DNA from: an uncultured Clostridium sp.
GTDB lineage: Bacteria; Bacillota; Clostridia; Lachnospirales; Lachnospiraceae
Direction: 5' to 3'
NCBI GenBank assembly: GCA_900551225.1
Contig: URUZ01000138.1
Coordinates: 1 to 11,784 of the forward strand
DNA: 11,784 nucleotides
This document shows positions 6,099 to 11,784 of this stretch, one piece after another (within the stretch, counting starts at the first letter, position 1; each line of letters starts with the position of its first letter). The position numbers and the translations under genes were made by a program. The notes below the pieces were generated by a model. That model ran no database searches, was not told where the DNA came from, and was given only the letters and a program-made list of their open reading frames with translations.

Positions 6099-7099
6099 AA
6101 GCTTCCTCCCGTCTCCGCCCACCGGATGATGGTGGTGATATAGTCCTCCCTGGCATTTAACACGTTGTCATATATCCGGTCGAACCGTTCATAGTATTCA
6201 TGCTGGGACACCAGAGGCTCCACCTGAATCCTGCCCTCTGCTATGAGCCGCAGGAAACAGTCCGCATTGTCCCGGAAGGTCCAGAAGCCGGGATAGGAAT
6301 GGTCCGCAGGATTACAGGAAATATGGGCACCGATGATATCCAGCCCCTTCTTATGTACATCCCGGTAAAAATTGACCGCTGTGCTTCCCCTTGTACTTCC
6401 CAGAATCACCACCCGGCCATACCGTTCAGCCAAGCAGAGCGCCTGTTCAATAGGACCGGGGAAGCCGGTGGATTCCACCACCACCTGGGGAAGTTTGCCA
6501 AAATTAGCCTGGCGCAGCTTTATCTCCAACTGTTCATCCCTTGCATCGAAGGTATAGGTGCAGCCCATCCTGGCTGCCAGCGTGCGCTTGCTCTCCACCA
6601 GATCCAGCCCGATCACCGGCGAGGCCCCGCAGGCCTTTGCGATCTGCATGGCTGTCTGGCCAATCAGGCCCAATCCTAGAATCAGCGTCCCCTCCCCCAG
6701 TTCAATTCTGGCCTTGCGCACCGCCTGCATGGAGATGACGCCGATGCGCACAAAGGCGGCCTGGGTGTCAGTCACCCCATCGGGCACATGAACCAGGTTC
6801 CGGCTCTCCACGTTGTGGATTGTGGTGTGAGGCATGATTCCCGCCACCCTGTCGCCAGGCTTAAAGTCCGTCACTGCGCTGCCCGTCTTCACCACCACAC
6901 CGGCTCCGCTGTATCCCAGCACCCTGGGATAATTCCGGTCCGTATTCTCCAGCGACTTGATAAATGCCCGCTCAGTGCCCGGGCTCACAATCGATGCTTT
7001 CAGCTCCACCTGAACCTGGGTAGCCGACGGCTCCTCCAGCGGTTCCTCCATCAGGAAGACCACTCCGTCCTCCATGGATGTCAATCTTAATTTCTTCAT
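6095..7099 (-). CDS. MDR-superfamily (zinc-type alcohol dehydrogenase-like) oxidoreductase, YcjQ-like by context
   Basis: A 334-residue medium-chain dehydrogenase/reductase. The GroES-like N-terminal domain is followed by a Rossmann domain with GLGLIG (142-147) and a downstream acidic residue (GLDLVES, 164-170), suggesting NAD(H). The usual catalytic-zinc motifs are altered: where alcohol dehydrogenases have GxCGxDxH and GHE, this has SPGTER (39-44) and LGYSGAG (61-67), so zinc chemistry may be absent or differently liganded. The same SPGTER/GYxxAG pattern occurs in bi-domain oxidoreductases that fuse an MDR to a Gfo/Idh/MocA domain. ATG 7099 is chosen: GAGG is six bases upstream and the protein then begins like its relatives (MKKLRL). 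The longer frame from 7231 would overlap the permease gene. It follows that permease by 17 bases and overlaps the next gene by four. The proposed role is reduction or oxidation of a 3-keto glycoside. Confidence 0.88.
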   Translation of the reverse strand: MKKLRLTSMEDGVVFLMEEPLEEPSATQVQVELKASIVSPGTERAFIKSLENTDRNYPRVLGYSGAGVVVKTGSAVTDFKPGDRVAGIMPHTTIHNVESRNLVHVPDGVTDTQAAFVRIGVISMQAVRKARIELGEGTLILGLGLIGQTAMQIAKACGASPVIGLDLVESKRTLAARMGCTYTFDARDEQLEIKLRQANFGKLPQVVVESTGFPGPIEQALCLAERYGRVVILGSTRGSTAVNFYRDVHKKGLDIIGAHISCNPADHSYPGFWTFRDNADCFLRLIAEGRIQVEPLVSQHEYYERFDRIYDNVLNAREDYITTIIRWAETGGSL

Positions 7100-7116
7100 C
7101 TTAAACCTCTTTTCAT

Positions 7117-7962
7117 TTAACCTTTTACTCCGCCTTCCGCCATTCCCCGCTTCATCAGCAGTTCGCTGAATGCGTACATTACAATCACCGGCAGCGATGT
7201 AACCAGGGCCGCGGCCATCATCCGCCCCCACACATAATCCGGGCGGTTAAACAGGGAATTGAGCCCAATAGGCAGTGTGTATAATTCCGATGTACTCAGG
7301 AAAATAGTGGCAAACAGATAGTCGTTCCAGGCAATCATAAATGCATACACAAAGACAGATACAATGCCTGAGACAGATATGGGGATCACAATATAGAGAA
7401 TACTCTGTAAGTAGTTCAGCCCGTCGATTTTCCCTGCCTCCTCAATCTCCAGAGGAATTGTGTCAAAATACCCCTTCAGCATGTAAATGGAGGTGGGCAG
7501 CGTCTGTACCACCATAATGATGATCAGGGCCTCCCTCCTGTCGTACAGCCCCATGGCAGAGATGATCTTAAACAGCGGCACAATCAGCAGAATACCGGAA
7601 AACATGTAGACGCAGTAAAAGCTGTTGTTGATCACCTTGTTGCCCGGAAACCGGAGCTTAGACAGTGCATAGCCGCCCATTATGCCGAACAGCAGCGAAA
7701 TGGATGCGCTGAACACAGACACATACAGGCTGTTCTTAAAATACGTGTGGAACGGAAATATGTTCGCGTTGAATATGTCTTTATAATGCTGCAGGGTGAT
7801 TGTCTCCGGCCACAGGGTCGGCGGCGTCCGGATCGCTTCAGGCGTGGTTTTTAAGGATACCGCCGCCATAAAAAAGAAGGGGATCAGAACCACCGCCATC
7901 AAAAACAGGATTCCGGTATAAAAGAACAGGGCTCTCACGGCCTTTTTCTTCTTCCTAGTCAT
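7117..7962 (-). CDS. Carbohydrate ABC transporter permease, CUT1 family (MalG-like)
   Basis: A 281-residue inner permease with six expected membrane helices. It begins with a lysine/arginine-rich cytoplasmic tail and a first helix around residues 10-35. The ATPase-coupling EAA loop reads EEAGKIDGLNYLQS near residues 174-187, with IPISVSG following. The C-terminus (MKRGMAEGGVKG) matches the MalG-type ending. The ATG at 7962 is preferred over a TTG six bases upstream because AAGG sits 9-10 bases before it. It overlaps the stop of the other permease by eight bases, so the two are probably translated together as a heterodimer. No ATPase gene is in the window; Firmicutes commonly share one MsmX-type ATPase among CUT1 systems. 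Confidence 0.95.
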   Translation of the reverse strand: MTRKKKKAVRALFFYTGILFLMAVVLIPFFFMAAVSLKTTPEAIRTPPTLWPETITLQHYKDIFNANIFPFHTYFKNSLYVSVFSASISLLFGIMGGYALSKLRFPGNKVINNSFYCVYMFSGILLIVPLFKIISAMGLYDRREALIIIMVVQTLPTSIYMLKGYFDTIPLEIEEAGKIDGLNYLQSILYIVIPISVSGIVSVFVYAFMIAWNDYLFATIFLSTSELYTLPIGLNSLFNRPDYVWGRMMAAALVTSLPVIVMYAFSELLMKRGMAEGGVKG

Positions 7963-8818
7963 TGGCAAACACCTTCTTTCTAACTGCCATGATGAAGGTA
8001 AAAATCATGGCAAACAGCATGATAGAGATGGCCGCCGCCTTGCCCATGTCCTTCAGCGCAAAGGCATTGTTGTACAGATATACGCTGATGGTGTTCACCT
8101 GGCTGGACAGCAGGGAAATCTCCGTGTACATGTAGAATACCCAGATGGTGCGCAGTGTGACGACAGTCACCAAAATCGGTTTAATCTCCTGAAGGGTAAT
8201 CACCACAAATTTCTGCCAGCCATTGGCCCCGTCCACATCTGCCGCTTCATACAGCGTATTGTCGATGGTCTGCAGAATCGCATAAAAAGACATGAACGCA
8301 TACGGAAAGAATTTCCACACACAGAACAAAACCACCAGAAAAAACGCGCTGACGGGCTTGTCAAACCATAGCGGCGCCTGCCGGAACACATGCAGAATAT
8401 CCACAAACAGATAGTTGACGATGCCATATGTATTGTTGAACATATATTTCCATGCAAAAATCAGGGACACCGAGGGGACCACGTAGGGCAGAAGGACTAG
8501 GGCCTTCACCAACTTCTTCCCCACAAACTGACGGTTCAGCAGCACAGCCACTCCCAGCCCGGCGGCCGTGCTGAGCGTCACAATTAGAAACGTCAGCACC
8601 ACCGTCACTCCCAGGGAAGTATAAAACTGGGCATCCGTCAGTGTTTTTATAAAATTCCTGGCCCCGATAAAGGTCATCGCCTTCTTTGGGTTTAAGGGCA
8701 CCTTGAAGAAACTGATGATGAAATTGTTGACCATGGGGTATCCGATCAACAGGATCACCAAGAGAATGCTTGGCGCCAACAACAGCAGACCTGCCCTGGC
8801 TTCTTTTTTATCTTTCAT
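7955..8818 (-). CDS. Carbohydrate ABC transporter permease, CUT1 family (MalF/UgpA-like)
   Basis: A 287-residue membrane permease that pairs with the downstream MalG-like protein. It starts with a short charged tail (MKDKKEARAG), then a first helix (LLLLAPSILLVILLIGYP, about 11-28) typical of the UgpA/LacF branch. The EAA loop is YEAADVDGANGWQKF near residues 190-204. Six membrane helices are expected. The ATG at 8818 follows the binding-protein stop by 22 bases. A purine-rich site (GAGGCGGGG) lies upstream of the start. There is no long periplasmic insertion of the kind seen in enterobacterial MalF, as is usual in Firmicutes. The substrate is set mainly by the binding protein and is unknown. 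Confidence 0.95.
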   Translation of the reverse strand: MKDKKEARAGLLLLAPSILLVILLIGYPMVNNFIISFFKVPLNPKKAMTFIGARNFIKTLTDAQFYTSLGVTVVLTFLIVTLSTAAGLGVAVLLNRQFVGKKLVKALVLLPYVVPSVSLIFAWKYMFNNTYGIVNYLFVDILHVFRQAPLWFDKPVSAFFLVVLFCVWKFFPYAFMSFYAILQTIDNTLYEAADVDGANGWQKFVVITLQEIKPILVTVVTLRTIWVFYMYTEISLLSSQVNTISVYLYNNAFALKDMGKAAAISIMLFAMIFTFIMAVRKKVFAND

Positions 8819-8840
8819 TCATTTCCCCGCCTCTTCTTGG

Positions 8841-10223
8841 TTACTGGGCGATCAGCTCTTCAATCTGCTTTTGGGTATGCTCTGCCACAGACTGGGGATC
8901 GCCGCCATTGACCGTCACTTCATACACTGCCCCTGATATCACATTGGAGCTGGTGATGGTGCCCATGGACATGAAATTCCTGCCGTCCACATTTCCAAAT
9001 AGGGAGATACTGTCAAATGCCGCCGAGATGGACGGAGACAGTCCGGCAAAGCCCTGGATCACCTCATTGTCCAGATATGCCGCATTGTCCGCAATCCCCT
9101 CCATCACCGGCTGCTGTCCGCCGGGTGCCATGTGGAGCCAGCGGATATTGTTCTCCGGTTTGGTCAAATAGGTGACAAAGGCTGTTGCCGCTTCCCTCTG
9201 CTCAGGGGTCAGCCCATCGGTGATTGTCAGCATCCCAATGCTTCCGTATGCAGCGCTGTCCTTGTTGGTCACCAGAGCAAAACCGTAGTCATCCATCACG
9301 CCCGCCTTGATCAGCGCGGACAGGATATAGGTGGAATAGATGCCCATTGGAACAGAGCCGTTGAGCATGGCGTCCTGGACCTCTGTGGTATTGTTGGACC
9401 CCTGAATGGAATACTGGTACAATTCTTTGTAGAAGGTCAGCGCCTCCACCATCTCCGGCGTGTTGAAGCTGGCATTCCCCTCAGTATCCAGCGCGTTGGC
9501 GTCGTTGGAAAGCGCAAATTGTGAAAAGCTCTGCTCTGAGAAGGGGGCATCCACCGTAGGAAGGGCAATTCCATATTTTTTATTGTCAGGGTCGTGGAAG
9601 GCCTTGGCTGCCGTCAGAATGTTCTCCCAGGTGTCAGGAGCCTTGAGACCCTTCTCGTCAAATGCAGTTTTGTTGTACCAGATCCCCTGAACCCAGCCGC
9701 CCATGGGTACGCCGATGTAGTCCTGTCCATCCTCTGTGGTATTGATCTTAAGAACCGCATCATAGTAATCGGCCGTCCCTGAGTCAATTACCGTGCGCAG
9801 CGCTTCTAAATCGGTCAGCTCGTTCTCTGCCAGCCACTTTGCCCGGTTCTGGTTCACTTCAATGATAGCGGGCATCTCCGCGCTGCCGGCCAGAGCCGTC
9901 AGCTTCGTGTCATAGTCTCCGCCGTCATCTGTGGGCATCTGCTCTATGGTAATCCAGGGATTCTCTTTAGTAAAATCATCAATCAGCCCCTGGATCACTG
10001 CCTGGCGCTCCTCCTCGATCATGCCGTGCATAAATTTAATGGTCACGGGAGCCTTCTCTGCCGCCGTCTCCTGCGCCTGGTTTTCCTGCGCCTGGGTCTC
10101 TGTCCCTGATTCCTGCCGGGCCGTTGTATCCGGCTCCGCCTTTCCCGCCGCCCCGCAGGCCGCCAAATTAGCTGCCATCACTGCTGCAAGCCCCACTGCC
10201 ATCGCTCTCTTCATTAGTTTCAT
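8841..10223 (-). CDS. Extracellular sugar-binding lipoprotein of the ABC transporter (family 1)
   Basis: A 460-residue lipid-anchored solute-binding protein delivering a sugar or glycoside to the two permeases. The first 22 residues are a lipoprotein signal: MKLMKR, a hydrophobic core, then the lipobox LAAC with C23 as the lipidated cysteine. A flexible linker rich in Gln, Glu and Thr (about 26-55) precedes the mature fold, which opens with TIKFMHG. Later segments typical of CUT1 binding proteins include GVPMGGWVQGIWYNK in the middle and an aromatic-rich, glycine-rich second half. ATG 10223 is chosen over the upstream start at 10280 because it gives a proper signal peptide and has AGGAAGG about six bases upstream. 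It follows the GH13 gene by 31 bases with no promoter or terminator between. In E. coli ycj terms it occupies the ycjN position. Confidence 0.94.
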   Translation of the reverse strand: MKLMKRAMAVGLAAVMAANLAACGAAGKAEPDTTARQESGTETQAQENQAQETAAEKAPVTIKFMHGMIEEERQAVIQGLIDDFTKENPWITIEQMPTDDGGDYDTKLTALAGSAEMPAIIEVNQNRAKWLAENELTDLEALRTVIDSGTADYYDAVLKINTTEDGQDYIGVPMGGWVQGIWYNKTAFDEKGLKAPDTWENILTAAKAFHDPDNKKYGIALPTVDAPFSEQSFSQFALSNDANALDTEGNASFNTPEMVEALTFYKELYQYSIQGSNNTTEVQDAMLNGSVPMGIYSTYILSALIKAGVMDDYGFALVTNKDSAAYGSIGMLTITDGLTPEQREAATAFVTYLTKPENNIRWLHMAPGGQQPVMEGIADNAAYLDNEVIQGFAGLSPSISAAFDSISLFGNVDGRNFMSMGTITSSNVISGAVYEVTVNGGDPQSVAEHTQKQIEELIAQ

Positions 10224-10254
10224 AATGTACCTTCCTCTCTTTATGTGTAATTGA

Positions 10255-11784
10255 TTAAATAGATACCCATCTGAACCCATAGGGTTCCAGAGCTGCCCTG
10301 GCTCCCAGGATCTCGCCGGTAAGCAGATCCCGGCAGCCTGCCTCTCCCGGACAGTCCGTCATTAAATGCTGGTCTGAGAAATTATACATGCATACTATCC
10401 TGGAGGTATTCCCGCTGCGGATAAATGCCAGCATACGGGAATCCAGATGCAACACCTCCTGGGAGGCCGCCGGATCAAAGGCATCCCAGGCCTTCCTTGT
10501 CTTAATCATTTCCCGCAGTTCCTTCATGATGACCTGCCTGCGGGAGTCCTGTACCTTAAGTTCCTCCATCAGACGGTCCAAATCAAATTTTTCCCGGTTG
10601 ATGGACCGGTTGATCCCGGTTTTCTTTACGCCCTCCAGGTCATTCTCCGAGCCGATATAGGATTGAATATAGATGGCCGGAACCCCCTGCATTCCCAACA
10701 GCACTGCGTGAGCTGTCAAAAACTTCCGGATCCCCATCTCATCTCCCTGGTCCGAGACCATTGCTGACAGATATGCTACATTGAGTTCATAGGCTGACCT
10801 GCTTCCGTCCGGATTCTCCTTATAAGATACAAGTGCGCCAGCCGTCTCCTGGTAATGTCGTACCATCCGGCCGATCTCGTCCTCCTCCACTATGCTCCGC
10901 AGCGGATTGAGGCCAACCCCGTCATGGGAGGCCAGAAAATTGAGAAATCCTGTGTCACCGGAAGGCAGTTCCAGGGAGGCGGCCCAGTCGGTTATTGCTG
11001 CGGCATTCTTCCGGAAGAAACTATACAGCACCAGCGGCGGTAAGGGGAACTGGTACACCAGATGGCTCTCGTCAAAGCCGTTTCCAAAATAAGATATATT
11101 GTCCTTGTGAGGAACATTTGTCTCTGTTACCAGCTTTCCATTCTCCAGTACCTGATCCATCACGCAGCGCAGCAGCTTGATGATCTCGTGGGTCTGGGGC
11201 AGGTGAATGCAGGCAGTTCCAATCTCCTTCCACATAAATCCTACCGCGTCCAGGCGGATCCACCCTGCGCCACGCTCCAGATACTCCAGGAATATATCCA
11301 GCATCCGGCACAAGACTGCAGGATTTTGATAGTTTAAATCTATCTGATCCGCACTGAATGTGGTCCATAACTCCCTCTTTCCGCCTGCAGTGGCAAATGC
11401 GGTCCGCAGAGGGCTGGTCCTGGGCCGCGTCACTGCCGACAGATCTGCCTCCGGCTCTACCTGTATGAAAAAATTTTCATACTTCGGGTTCCCATTTAGA
11501 TATTCCTGAAACCACCGGCTCTCTGCAGAGACATGGTTTAAAACCAGGTCATACATCAGCCGGTATTCCCTCCCCAGCCGCTCAATATCCTCCCAGTCTC
11601 CCAGGCTGCTGTCCACCTGCTTATAATCAATAACGGAAAAACCGTCATCAGAGGAATAGGGATAAAAGGGCAGAAAATGGATCACATCAAAGACTCCCTT
11701 CAGACAGTGATCTGCAAATTCGGAAAATACCCGCAATTTTTTCTCATTTCCACGGGTAAACTGATCCGGGTATGTAATGAGCAC
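10255..11784 (-). CDS. GH13_18 sucrose-phosphorylase-like enzyme (5' end cut by window edge)
   Basis: At least 509 C-terminal residues of a GH13 subfamily 18 phosphorolytic enzyme. Members split an alpha-glucoside (sucrose, sucrose-6-phosphate, glucosylglycerate or glucosylglycerol) with phosphate to give alpha-glucose-1-phosphate. Counting from the first visible codon, the barrel starts at LITYPDQ and region I is DLVLNH (79-84). D179 in IRLDAVGF is the nucleophile, E221 in VTETN the acid/base and D288 in SHDG the transition-state stabiliser. PFYPYSSDDGFSVIDYKQVD (40-59) resembles the longer glucosylglycerate-phosphorylase branch more than classical sucrose phosphorylase, by eye. The edge codon is GTG, but relatives usually have residues before LITY, so this is treated as truncated. 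It heads the visible operon, as ycjM heads the E. coli cluster. The acceptor specificity is unresolved. Confidence 0.9.
   Translation of the reverse strand: MLITYPDQFTRGNEKKLRVFSEFADHCLKGVFDVIHFLPFYPYSSDDGFSVIDYKQVDSSLGDWEDIERLGREYRLMYDLVLNHVSAESRWFQEYLNGNPKYENFFIQVEPEADLSAVTRPRTSPLRTAFATAGGKRELWTTFSADQIDLNYQNPAVLCRMLDIFLEYLERGAGWIRLDAVGFMWKEIGTACIHLPQTHEIIKLLRCVMDQVLENGKLVTETNVPHKDNISYFGNGFDESHLVYQFPLPPLVLYSFFRKNAAAITDWAASLELPSGDTGFLNFLASHDGVGLNPLRSIVEEDEIGRMVRHYQETAGALVSYKENPDGSRSAYELNVAYLSAMVSDQGDEMGIRKFLTAHAVLLGMQGVPAIYIQSYIGSENDLEGVKKTGINRSINREKFDLDRLMEELKVQDSRRQVIMKELREMIKTRKAWDAFDPAASQEVLHLDSRMLAFIRSGNTSRIVCMYNFSDQHLMTDCPGEAGCRDLLTGEILGARAALEPYGFRWVSI

Noticed and set aside
6099..6122. 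Upstream ATG extending the Gfo/Idh/MocA protein by eight residues
   Set aside because: It would place the good GGAGG site inside the gene and break the ATGA overlap; relatives begin near the Rossmann strand.
7099..7116. A six-codon ORF, ATG at 7116 to TGA, between the permease and the MDR gene, overlapping the MDR start
   Set aside because: It begins right after the permease stop with only a weak ribosome site and is too short to judge; probably chance.
7100..7231. N-terminal extension of the MDR gene to 7231
   Set aside because: It overlaps the permease coding sequence by over 100 bases and adds residues with no MDR resemblance.

Overview
The window looks like chromosomal DNA from an anaerobic Firmicute, most likely a Lachnospiraceae/Clostridium-type gut bacterium. 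This is inferred from moderately high GC, strong AGGAGG-type ribosome sites, sigma-A-like promoters, a CUT1 sugar ABC transporter with no ATPase beside it, and a MazF of the Bacillus/Clostridium type. No rRNA, tRNA, insertion sequence, CRISPR array or phage gene was seen. Coding density is high and no gene-free stretch exceeds 200 bases.

Left part (1-3272): a minus-strand pair encodes a HAD-IIB phosphatase and then a tRNA-dihydrouridine synthase that runs off the left edge; the two overlap by ATGA. A plus-strand AEC-family permease diverges from them, and a clear promoter precedes it in the 178-base gap. A small minus-strand gene (82 aa, DUF2007-like) follows, with its own consensus promoter. 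A 14-bp stem terminator then closes the large operon to its right.

Right part (3273-11784): one long minus-strand operon fills the rest. In transcription order it encodes a GH13_18 sucrose-phosphorylase-like enzyme (5' end beyond the right edge), a sugar-binding lipoprotein, two CUT1 permeases, an MDR dehydrogenase lacking the catalytic-zinc motifs, a Gfo/Idh/MocA oxidoreductase, a GH4 NAD-dependent glycosidase and, after 86 bases, a solitary mazF toxin gene. Gaps are tiny or negative and most starts have a good ribosome site.

The order GH13_18, binding protein, two permeases, MDR, Gfo/Idh/MocA closely parallels E. coli ycjMNOPQ...S. There, YcjS and YcjQ oxidise and reduce C3 of glycosides around a 3-keto intermediate. 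GH4 enzymes also work by transient C3 oxidation. The best working model is import of a glucoside by ABC transporter, reversible C3 redox remodelling of its sugar, and cleavage by GH4 hydrolysis and/or GH13_18 phosphorolysis. The substrate cannot be read from sequence. The main open questions are the glycoside, where the epimerase and ATPase genes lie, and why a lone mazF with a palindromic leader sits at the operon tail.
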